5,224 bases of DNA from Dehalococcoidia bacterium. Its GTDB lineage: Bacteria; Chloroflexota; Dehalococcoidia; GIF9; AB-539-J10. The notes under the pieces are model-generated. The model was given only the letters and a program-made list of their open reading frames with translations, made no database searches and had not been told where the DNA came from. Shown piece by piece: positions 1 through 5,224 of this stretch; position 1 is the first letter of the stretch, and the number at the start of each line of letters is the position of its first letter. Where the stretch lies: assembly GCA_030606765.1 (NCBI GenBank), contig JAUWFX010000126.1, positions 1 to 5,224 on the forward strand. The letters are read 5' to 3'. Both the position numbers and the translations under genes were made by a program.

Positions 1-1
1 T

Positions 2-481
2 TTACTTGCTGATTTGCTTCTCAGCCCAGTCGCCTGCCCAGGGCACCTTCCACATTTTCCCTGTTCCCGCCTGAATCACAAGGATAATCCACAATATGAC
101 CATCAGGATCCAAATAATAGTGCCAAGCACTCCGGCAAAAATCGCAAGGCCGGGTAAAAAAGTCGCGACTGCGATCGCTCTGAGTATTGTGCTTAAAATA
201 AGATGCGCTACTGTCAGCACACCGAAGGTCATGATGGATTGCCAGGCATGGAATTTAACGAAGATACTTTTCTTTTCAAGGACGATGAAAACTATTCCCG
301 TTATCCACCCAGCCACGTAGCAAAGAAGCCCGGCTACATTGGCTGACAAACCTGTGCTACTCTCCGCCTCTGGCGTAGCTGCACCTTCAGTTGGCGTTGC
401 AGCAACACCCAGCCCAGCGCCACACTTGGAGCAAAACTTAGCCCCCTCAGGATTTTCCGCGCCACATTGAGAACAAAACAT
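2..481 (-). CDS. Zinc-ribbon membrane protein, DUF4870-like
   Basis: A 159-residue protein of unknown biochemical function, predicted to sit in the cytoplasmic membrane. Residues 1-22 form a short zinc ribbon with two CxxC knuckles (C3, C6, C17, C20). A low-complexity Ala/Thr/Pro/Glu linker follows (about 24-45), then three or four hydrophobic segments (about 46-68, 81-103 and 107-138). The FVKFHAWQS motif (about 74-82) between the first two segments and the short polar C-terminus resemble the DUF4870/Tic20-like small membrane family. That assignment is from recall. The open frame extends nine codons further upstream, but the ATG at 481 is preferred because a near-perfect Shine-Dalgarno lies five bases before it and the zinc ribbon begins directly after it. 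It has its own candidate promoter and is separated from marC by 204 bases, so it is probably transcribed independently. The TAA stop lies at the left window edge and the gene is complete. Confidence 0.85.
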   Translation of the reverse strand: MFCSQCGAENPEGAKFCSKCGAGLGVAATPTEGAATPEAESSTGLSANVAGLLCYVAGWITGIVFIVLEKKSIFVKFHAWQSIMTFGVLTVAHLILSTILRAIAVATFLPGLAIFAGVLGTIIWILMVILWIILVIQAGTGKMWKVPWAGDWAEKQISK

Positions 482-485
482 AATA

Positions 486-493
486 ACCTCCTT
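486..493 (-). promoter_or_regulatory. Shine-Dalgarno that sets the zinc-ribbon gene start
   Basis: On the minus strand this reads AAGGAGGT, followed by TATT and ATG. It is a near-perfect anti-16S complement at ideal spacing. It lies inside the longer open frame, so it argues against the upstream ATG at 508 and for the start at 481. Confidence 0.85.
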
Positions 494-499
494 ATGTTG

Positions 500-529
500 G
501 ATATACATTATATATTACGAATATGTCAA
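500..529 (-). promoter_or_regulatory. Candidate sigma-70 promoter for the zinc-ribbon gene
   Basis: The minus strand has a perfect TTGACA at 529-524. TATATC (505-500) lies 18 bases downstream and is the best-spaced -10 candidate, matching four of six consensus bases. A perfect TATAAT (512-507) is also present but only 11 bases from the TTGACA, too close to pair with it. The surroundings are very AT-rich. A promoter somewhere here is likely, but the exact -10 is uncertain. Confidence 0.5.
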
Positions 530-648
530 TAGCTTTTTAAGATTTTTGTCGTCTTTATCGTTAACAAGTGGGCTAGATTCTTCCTGTATTTGAGCTAAAA
601 CTTTGGCTTTATGTCTATATTGATAATGATGATCCCCCAGGTGTCAAT

Positions 649-662
649 GAGGTTTGAACCTC
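649..662. repeat. 14-base palindrome GAGGTT-TG-AACCTC
   Basis: A perfect six-base inverted repeat around a two-base centre, 23 bases past the marC stop and about 170 bases upstream of the zinc-ribbon gene start. As RNA it could form a weak hairpin (GAGG/CCTC stem, six-base loop). No T-run follows on the minus strand, so it does not look like a standard terminator. It has the size and symmetry of a dimeric repressor operator, but no regulator is encoded in the window. Apart from this and the promoter region, I see nothing else in the gap between marC and the zinc-ribbon gene. Confidence 0.35.
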
Positions 663-685
663 GTCGCATCCCTTCATGGCAGATT

Positions 686-1282
686 TCAGCCCAAAATTAT
701 CATAAAGCCCTCGCGAATCAGCTTCACAGCAATAGCAGCTAAAAGTAACATAACTATTTTAGATATAGCGTTCACGCCGGTACGTCCCAGAAAATTGACA
801 ATTCGGTCAGCTTGCCTGAAAAGCACCCACTGTATCACTAGATTAAGGATAAAGGACAAAATCACAATAATGATACGATACTGACCAATAAGCAATAACA
901 AAGTAGCAAGCACCGCTGGCCCGACAACCAGAGGAGTGCCTAGAGGCACAACGCCTATCATCTCGGAGGCTGACACATCCTCGGCTTCTACCGCCTTACC
1001 GGTGATTAAATACCTGATGGCCAAAATCAGCAAAATGATGCCGCCAGCCATTAAGAAATCAGCTACCTCAATGCCTAGAAGCAAAAAAATAGCTTTGCCG
1101 ATAGCAACAAATCCCAGACCTATACCAAGAGCCGTAAGTGTGGCTACATGTACTGCACGCCTACGATGTTTAGGCGCTACTTCTTGCGTCAATGCGAGAA
1201 AGATAGGCAAATTACCCATGGGGTCCATGGCGACAAACAGAGGGACAAAGGTCAAGGCTAATTCTCGAATAATCTCTACCAT
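686..1282 (-). CDS. MarC-family integral membrane protein
   Basis: A 198-residue inner-membrane protein of the MarC/UPF0056 family. Members were once linked to multiple antibiotic resistance, but their transport role is unproven. Six hydrophobic segments fit the family: about 8-30, 44-66, 70-93, 112-133, 136-156 and 175-196. Conserved stretches are DPMGNLPIFLALT near residues 20-32, PLGTPLVVGPAVLATLL near 113-129 (the family's P-G-P motif), and the LGRTG...KIVMLLLAAIAV block at about 165-186. The length is close to the usual 200-220 residues. The start at 1282 gives the expected short N-terminus. The ribosome site is weak: AGGTGGG lies almost against the ATG, and a GGA lies further back. It is 82 bases downstream of gyrA, across two inverted repeats, so it may be read through from gyrA or have its own promoter. 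No strong promoter is visible. The family assignment is firm and the substrate is unknown. Confidence 0.9.
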   Translation of the reverse strand: MVEIIRELALTFVPLFVAMDPMGNLPIFLALTQEVAPKHRRRAVHVATLTALGIGLGFVAIGKAIFLLLGIEVADFLMAGGIILLILAIRYLITGKAVEAEDVSASEMIGVVPLGTPLVVGPAVLATLLLLIGQYRIIIVILSFILNLVIQWVLFRQADRIVNFLGRTGVNAISKIVMLLLAAIAVKLIREGFMIILG

Positions 1283-1308
1283 CCCACCTGAAATCCTACT
1301 TTCTCAAT

Positions 1309-1344
1309 TCTAAACTCAAATTCGTTTATAATTTAGAGTTTAGA
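1309..1344 (-). repeat. AT-rich 14-bp inverted repeat between gyrA and marC
   Basis: The arms TCTAAACTC (1309-1317) and GAGTTTAGA (1336-1344) are perfect complements. Inside them AAATT (1318-1322) pairs with AATTT (1330-1334), leaving one bulged A (1335) and a seven-base loop. The result is a 14-bp stem. On the minus strand it is followed by ATTGAGAAAG, with no U-tract. On the plus strand TTTGTATTT follows it, so a terminator reading would fit plus-strand transcription better. It could be an imperfect terminator, an RNA-processing or stability hairpin at the gyrA 3' end, or an operator before marC. Confidence 0.65.
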
Positions 1345-1353
1345 TTTGTATTT

Positions 1354-1364
1354 CCCCAAAGGGG
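1354..1364 (-). repeat. GGGG/CCCC mini-hairpin abutting the gyrA stop
   Basis: CCCC-TTT-GGGG follows the gyrA TAG directly on the minus strand and can form a four-pair GC stem with a three-base loop. The next bases are AAATACAAAT, not a T-run. Together with the longer AT-rich inverted repeat ten bases further on, it gives the gyrA message two stacked 3' structures. This may be chance, since the stem is short. Confidence 0.35.
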
Positions 1365-3809
1365 CTAAAGCTGATTTCGCAAGATTTCATCCTGCCGAAA
1401 AACCCAGGTGGCCGAAACCACGCTATCACCTTCGGCTAAGCCCATTAGCCTGGCTCCCCGGCCACCCCTGCCCTGAATTGATACCTGCTCCATAGGAATG
1501 TTCACCACGTTGCCCCTGGCTGATAACATCACCAGGGAGCCTTGCGAGGAAACAAGCTTGGACACAGCTAGATTACCCGTTTTCGGGCCAACCCTATAAG
1601 CCCTCACCCCCTTGCCTCCCCTATTGTGAACAGGATAGTTTTTTATCGGGGTCAGCTTGCCAAAACCTTTTTCGGTTACTGTGAGCACATAAGCATCGGG
1701 AAGGACAATGCCCATACCAACAACATAATCGTCAACAAGGCGTATGCCACGGACACCGCCACTAGTTCGAGACGCTGTCCTCAAGCTTTTGACCATAAAT
1801 CTTATAGCCTGTCCATTTCGACTCACCAGGATGACCTCATCTTCATCAGCAAACACTCCAGCTGAGACCAGCTTATCTTCATTTCTGAGCCCCATGGCAA
1901 TAATGCCATTCCTCCTTATCGAAGCAAATTTGCTTAGTGTAGTCTTTTTTATCACGCCACCCTTAGTAGCCAGTAATAAGAACTTATCTGAGGGAAAACT
2001 TGCTAAGGATAACAACACAGTTACCTCGTCTTTCAGGTCAATAGGTAATAAATTAACAATTGCTATTCCCTTGGCCATGCGGGAAGAATCTTCGGGAACC
2101 TCGTAGCATTTAACACAGTAAACCTTACCAGCGCTGGTAAAGAAAAGAAGATTATCATGAGTGTCAGCTAACAAGATGTGGTTCACTGTATCGCCACCCC
2201 GGGTTACCATTCCCATGACGCCTTTTCCGCCACGGTGTTGCAGCCGATAAGTGCTGGCAGGAATTCTTTTAATAAACCCCCTGTGCGTCAAGGTAACTAC
2301 CATTGCCTCATGAGGAACAAGATCTTCCGTACGAAATTGTTCGATTTCCTCTGCTTCCACTACGGTTCGCCGGGAATCACCATACTTGGATTTGAGCTCC
2401 TCAGCATCCTGGGCAACAAGTGATAATACTTTCCGAGGGTTAGCTAACAAATCCTCAAGATAGGAAATATTCTTTATCACAGCGGCATATTCCTCAGTTA
2501 TTTTGTCTTGCTCTAGCTTAGCCAATCTACGAAGCGGCATATCAAGGATAGCTTGCGCTTGAATCTGTGACAGAGCAAAAGCTGCCATTAGATTGGCACG
2601 AGCGGACTCTACGGTTTGAGACTGTCGAATAATCTTGATCACCTGCTCCATATTGCTTAGGGCAATTCTGAAGCCCTCGAGGATGTGAGCCCTATCCTTT
2701 GCCTTATCAAGTTCAAACTGAGACCTCCTGGTAATGACTTGAGAACGAAAGTCAATGTAAGAAATTAGCGCCTCTTTAAGATTAATTACTTTAGGTTGTC
2801 CATTAACCAAAGCAACCATATTGATGTGAAAGGCAGATTGCATCGCAGTATACTTGTAGAGGTTATTAAGTACCTGTTGAGGTTGTGCTTCTTTTTTGAG
2901 TTCGATAACAATGCGCATGCCTTCCCTATCCGACTCATCACGCACCTCAGCTATCCCCGAAATTTTCTTTACTTTGACCAGCTCAGCTATCCTCTCTACC
3001 AAAGCTGCTTTGTTTACCTGATAGGGAAGTTCAGTAACAACTATTTGTCTCTTGCCTGCCTTGCTAGTTAGTTCGTTGGCTTTAGCTCGAAGTATGATTT
3101 TCCCTTGACCTGTAGTATAAGCATTGTCTATGCCCCCTTTCCCCCAAATTATCCCGCCAGTGGGAAAATCGGGACCTTTGACCAACTCCATTAGTTCCTC
3201 TACAGTGGCTTGGGGATTGTCAATTAGATAGACAATGGCATCACATATCTCGTCTAAGTTATGAGGAGGGATGTTTGTCGTCATTCCCACAGCTATGCCT
3301 GAAGAACCACTAGCTAGTAAATTAGGCAACTTGGCGGGCAAGACAGAGGGTTCCTGGAGAGAATCATCGAAGTTGGGAACAAAGGCGACAGTATCCTTTT
3401 CGATATCAACTAACATTTCCTCGGCAATTTTGGAAAGGCGAGCTTCGGTATACCTCATTGCCGCTGGTGGATCATTGTCAACGCTGCCAAAATTACCCTG
3501 CCCATCAACTAAGGGATATCTCAGAGAAAAATCCTGAGCCATGCGTACCATAGCTTCATATATCGGGGAATCTCCATGGGGATGATACTTCCCCATGACT
3601 TCACCAACAATGCGGGCACTCTTTTTGTATGGACTGTTGTATCGTAACCCCAAGCCATCCATAGCGTACAAAACACGTCGCTGCACTGGCTTCAAGCCAT
3701 CACGCACATCAGGCAGGGCTCGCGAGACGATGACACTCATAGCATAGTCCAGATAGGAGCTTTTCATCTCCTCTTCGATATCGACAGGCTTTACTATTGA
3801 GGCTTCCAT
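1365..3809 (-). CDS. gyrA: DNA gyrase subunit A
   Basis: This is the breakage-reunion subunit of the type IIA topoisomerase that, with GyrB and ATP, introduces negative supercoils. It has 814 residues from the ATG at 3809. The preceding in-frame TTG at 3812 would add one codon and is not needed. The N-terminal winged-helix/tower region carries the quinolone region [13 protein letters not shown] (about 73-85) and the catalytic tyrosine Y120 in AAMRYTE. The E. coli Ser83 and Asp87 positions correspond to S81 and E85, so there is no obvious quinolone-resistance change. The coiled-coil and gate region runs to about residue 495. The GyrA-box QHRGGKG (524-530) identifies gyrase rather than topoisomerase IV. 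About six beta-pinwheel blades follow (about 503-805). An extra box-like NRGGKGV is at about 729-735 and a related GRGGRGA at about 780-786. The protein ends without an acidic tail. The start overlaps the TPR gene stop. GyrB is not in the window. Confidence 0.98.
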   Translation of the reverse strand: MEASIVKPVDIEEEMKSSYLDYAMSVIVSRALPDVRDGLKPVQRRVLYAMDGLGLRYNSPYKKSARIVGEVMGKYHPHGDSPIYEAMVRMAQDFSLRYPLVDGQGNFGSVDNDPPAAMRYTEARLSKIAEEMLVDIEKDTVAFVPNFDDSLQEPSVLPAKLPNLLASGSSGIAVGMTTNIPPHNLDEICDAIVYLIDNPQATVEELMELVKGPDFPTGGIIWGKGGIDNAYTTGQGKIILRAKANELTSKAGKRQIVVTELPYQVNKAALVERIAELVKVKKISGIAEVRDESDREGMRIVIELKKEAQPQQVLNNLYKYTAMQSAFHINMVALVNGQPKVINLKEALISYIDFRSQVITRRSQFELDKAKDRAHILEGFRIALSNMEQVIKIIRQSQTVESARANLMAAFALSQIQAQAILDMPLRRLAKLEQDKITEEYAAVIKNISYLEDLLANPRKVLSLVAQDAEELKSKYGDSRRTVVEAEEIEQFRTEDLVPHEAMVVTLTHRGFIKRIPASTYRLQHRGGKGVMGMVTRGGDTVNHILLADTHDNLLFFTSAGKVYCVKCYEVPEDSSRMAKGIAIVNLLPIDLKDEVTVLLSLASFPSDKFLLLATKGGVIKKTTLSKFASIRRNGIIAMGLRNEDKLVSAGVFADEDEVILVSRNGQAIRFMVKSLRTASRTSGGVRGIRLVDDYVVGMGIVLPDAYVLTVTEKGFGKLTPIKNYPVHNRGGKGVRAYRVGPKTGNLAVSKLVSSQGSLVMLSARGNVVNIPMEQVSIQGRGGRGARLMGLAEGDSVVSATWVFRQDEILRNQL

Positions 3810-3811
3810 CA
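3807..3811 (-). promoter_or_regulatory. TGATG stop-start overlap coupling the TPR gene to gyrA
   Basis: The minus strand reads TGATG: the TGA of the TPR gene shares its A with the ATG of gyrA. The nearest purine-rich ribosome site (GAGAGAGGA) is about a dozen bases upstream, which is rather far for strong independent initiation. Ribosomes finishing the TPR gene could therefore restart on gyrA. The coupling is inferred from the arrangement. Confidence 0.75.
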
Positions 3812-4693
3812 AATCTCAATTCCTCTCTCACCATCTTCCCCAACGACGGTGAAACCTTCAGGCAAAGATTCTTCTTCGGGGCCAAGCTCTTCTTCTTCCT
3901 CAAGATATCCAAGCTCAGGCGAGGCCTCATTTTCGTCAGTAATAATTCCTCGCCTGAGGAGGCTTTGTTTAATACGCGTGCGCAGATGCTCTGTAGCTTT
4001 AACAAGAAAGGAGGGACGTCCCACTTGGTTGGGATGTTGATACACCTCTTTAATAATCACATGTACTGTATCTTCTTCTACATTGAGAATTGCCACATCG
4101 TATCTATTTCCACCTTGCATTAGTTTAATGAGGCGCAATCCCTGTCTTGGCTCCACCTCTCCCAAATATTCTCCACTCTGACTCGCCACAATCAGGTGCT
4201 GCCCTCTTGCTTCCAAGTACACTTGGTCACCAAACCCCATCTTAGCTAGGACTTCGCCTGGAGCCATATTATGAAGATTAACCACCCCAGCTTTGCCCAT
4301 CTCAGTTATAAAAAGGTCAAGAGCAACTCTTCGAGCTTGAGTTCTCCGGCTCGAAGCTTTCTGAGGGTCGCTACGCAAGGTCGCCATAGACTCTGATAAG
4401 CTAGTTAAACGGGCCAGGTTTTTCTTGGCAATAGCATTATCAGGGGCAAGCTCCAAAGCCTTAAAATAGGCTTCCTTAGCTCTGTCAAAATCCCCTGACT
4501 CTGTCAAAGCTCGACCAAGGCGATTATAAGCCTCGACATCAGTAGGAAATCTCTCAATTATGTCCCTGTTTACCGCTTCAGCCTCCTCCCACCTACCCTG
4601 AAGGGCTAAATCGATGGCTTCCTTGCTCAGTCGCTGTCTTAAGCGAGCTTTCTCTTCCTCTTCCTGTTGGTAGGAGGCTATATACATTTCCAT
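3809..4693 (-). CDS. TPR-repeat protein with beta-rich, possibly HIRAN-like domain
   Basis: A 294-residue, apparently cytoplasmic protein with no signal peptide or membrane segment. I do not recognise a named function. A charged N-terminal helix (about 8-24) leads into two TPR repeats (about 22-52 and 53-86, with GRWEEAEAV and [20 protein letters not shown]) and a partial third helix. A basic linker (about 104-122) precedes a mixed alpha/beta domain (about 123-250). Its core, with the GEYLGEVEP stretch at about 174-182, [10 protein letters not shown] at about 194-203 and an [11 protein letters not shown] strand, is loosely reminiscent of HIRAN-type DNA-binding domains. This is a suggestion by eye only. 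The tail from about 253 is strongly acidic, with several runs of Glu. The start could be the ATG at 4693 or the one at 4687. AAGG lies eight bases before the latter and only two before the former, so 4687 may be the true start. It follows lysC by about 32 bases and overlaps gyrA by one. Confidence 0.85.
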   Translation of the reverse strand: MEMYIASYQQEEEEKARLRQRLSKEAIDLALQGRWEEAEAVNRDIIERFPTDVEAYNRLGRALTESGDFDRAKEAYFKALELAPDNAIAKKNLARLTSLSESMATLRSDPQKASSRRTQARRVALDLFITEMGKAGVVNLHNMAPGEVLAKMGFGDQVYLEARGQHLIVASQSGEYLGEVEPRQGLRLIKLMQGGNRYDVAILNVEEDTVHVIIKEVYQHPNQVGRPSFLVKATEHLRTRIKQSLLRRGIITDENEASPELGYLEEEEELGPEEESLPEGFTVVGEDGERGIEI

Positions 4694-4725
4694 AACCTTA
4701 TACTTACGATGTCAAGCCAAGATTG

Positions 4726-5224
4726 TCAAGTTTCTTTCTCTAGCTCAAAAGCTTGATGCAGTGTTTGAACAGCATCCTTAACCCTATCCTCAGAGATAAT
4801 ACAGGTTATCCTTATCTCGGAGGTGGTAATTAACTGGATGTTAATGCCTTGTTCATGAAGAGTGCGAAACATTCTGGCAGCATAGCCCGGTGTATTTTGC
4901 ATGCCAGTACCTACAATGCTAACTTTGGCCAATGTAGAATCGGTGACACATTGCTTACCCCCCACAGATTTAACCACTGGCTCCACGATAGACATCGCCT
5001 TAATCAAATCATTTCGAGCTACCGTAAACGTGAGATCGGTAATATTATTAATGCTGGCATTCTGGACGATGGTATCTACACTTATATTTGCTCTAGCCAG
5101 GGGCTCAAAGATTGCCGCAGCAATGCCAGGATGGTCGGGGACACCGACGACGGTGACTTTAGACACATTGGTATCATAGGCAATACCCCTTGCCTTGTTT
5201 TTTACTTCCATAGAGGCCTCCTTA
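4726..5224 (-). CDS. lysC: Aspartate kinase, C-terminal ACT-domain part (runs off window)
   Basis: This is the regulatory end of aspartate kinase, which phosphorylates aspartate in the first step of lysine, threonine and methionine synthesis. Two ACT domains are visible. Counted from the ATG at 5211, the first is at about 18-90 (KVTVVGVPDHPGIAAAIF, then VDTIVQNAS and TDLTFTV). The second is at about 95-158 (KVSIVGTGMQNTPGYAARMF, then GINIQLITTSEIRITCII). Such ACT domains bind the feedback amino acid and form the dimer interface. The catalytic kinase domain is not in the window. The frame stays open from 5211 to the edge (codons for K-E-A-S). I therefore read this as the 3' part of a full-length gene, not a free-standing 161-residue ACT protein. 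A perfect ribosome site before the ATG leaves open a separately translated small subunit. It is first in the visible lysC-TPR-gyrA run. Confidence 0.9.
   Translation of the reverse strand, partial: KEASMEVKNKARGIAYDTNVSKVTVVGVPDHPGIAAAIFEPLARANISVDTIVQNASINNITDLTFTVARNDLIKAMSIVEPVVKSVGGKQCVTDSTLAKVSIVGTGMQNTPGYAARMFRTLHEQGINIQLITTSEIRITCIISEDRVKDAVQTLHQAFELEKET
5217..5224 (-). promoter_or_regulatory. Strong Shine-Dalgarno before in-frame ATG of lysC
   Basis: The minus strand reads TAAGGAGG, then CCTCT, then ATG at 5211. Both sequence and spacing are ideal for initiation. The ATG lies just before the first ACT domain, at a similar place to the internal start that yields the beta subunit of Bacillus subtilis aspartokinase II. 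AAG GAG can equally be plain Lys-Glu codons, so function is unproven. Confidence 0.55.

Noticed and set aside
96..320. Plus-strand open frame opposite the zinc-ribbon gene
   Set aside because: It lies wholly antisense to a well-supported membrane protein, has no ribosome site and encodes no recognisable motif.
645..670. tRNA-like GGTTCAAACC (T-arm resemblance) on the minus strand
   Set aside because: The flanking bases cannot form a five-pair T stem around a seven-base loop, and no acceptor, D or anticodon arms are present. The match comes from the palindrome.
616..675. Short minus-strand frame of about 20 codons starting at ATGAAGGGATGC
   Set aside because: It is too short, has no ribosome site and shows no recognisable motif.
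936..1313. Plus-strand open frame opposite marC
   Set aside because: It is antisense to the MarC frame, and its Ala/Ile/Thr/Pro-rich composition is a reflection of the hydrophobic codons on the other strand.
1744..2106. Plus-strand open frame opposite the gyrA 3' half
   Set aside because: It is antisense to conserved gyrase pinwheel sequence with no supporting signal. Other plus-strand frames across gyrA are rejected for the same reason.
3555..3572. Possible quinolone-resistance change in GyrA
   Set aside because: Serine is kept at the E. coli 83 position, and glutamate at the 87 position is a common natural acidic residue, so there is no evidence of acquired resistance.
3709..4005. Minus-strand alternative frame spanning the TPR-gyrA junction
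   Set aside because: It overlaps two well-supported frames and has no family resemblance; it is an out-of-frame shadow.
3797..4123. Plus-strand open frame opposite the acidic tail of the TPR protein
   Set aside because: It is a shadow of the Glu-rich codons, Phe/Lys-rich, with no ribosome site.

Overview
All five genes lie on the minus strand, so transcription runs from right to left. Reading in that direction: the C-terminal, ACT-domain part of an aspartate kinase entering from the right edge (lysC); a TPR-repeat protein of unassigned function; DNA gyrase subunit A (gyrA); a MarC-family six-helix membrane protein; and a small zinc-ribbon membrane protein resembling DUF4870. The base composition is moderate, with AT-rich intergenic gaps. 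The gyrase sequence (a GDSPIYE quinolone-region stretch and a [16 protein letters not shown] active-site stretch) and the lysC/TPR/gyrA order suggest a Chloroflexota bacterium, perhaps Dehalococcoidia. That placement rests on recall of family sequences, not on a search.

Right part (about 3807-5224): lysC, the TPR gene and gyrA look like one transcription unit. A gap of about 32 bases separates lysC from the TPR gene. The TPR stop and the gyrA start share one base (TGATG), which suggests translational coupling. Aspartate kinase begins the lysine/threonine/methionine pathway and gyrase supercoils DNA, so there is no obvious biochemical link. The TPR protein is the least understood member. It has two TPR repeats, a beta-rich domain that may be HIRAN-like, and a very acidic tail.

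Middle (1283-1364): the 82-base gap between gyrA and marC holds two inverted repeats, one GC-rich directly behind the gyrA stop and one long and AT-rich. They could end or process the gyrA message, although no U-tract follows on the coding strand.

Left part (1-1282): marC is followed by a 204-base AT-rich gap (482-685). This gap carries a 14-base palindrome, a candidate promoter and a strong Shine-Dalgarno sequence, which moves the start of the zinc-ribbon gene nine codons downstream of the longest open frame.

Overall this is mostly a housekeeping region. I see no mobile element, CRISPR array, RNA gene or defence system. The points most worth a second look are the TPR/possible HIRAN-like protein coupled to gyrA, the possible internal start in lysC, and the paired hairpins behind gyrA.
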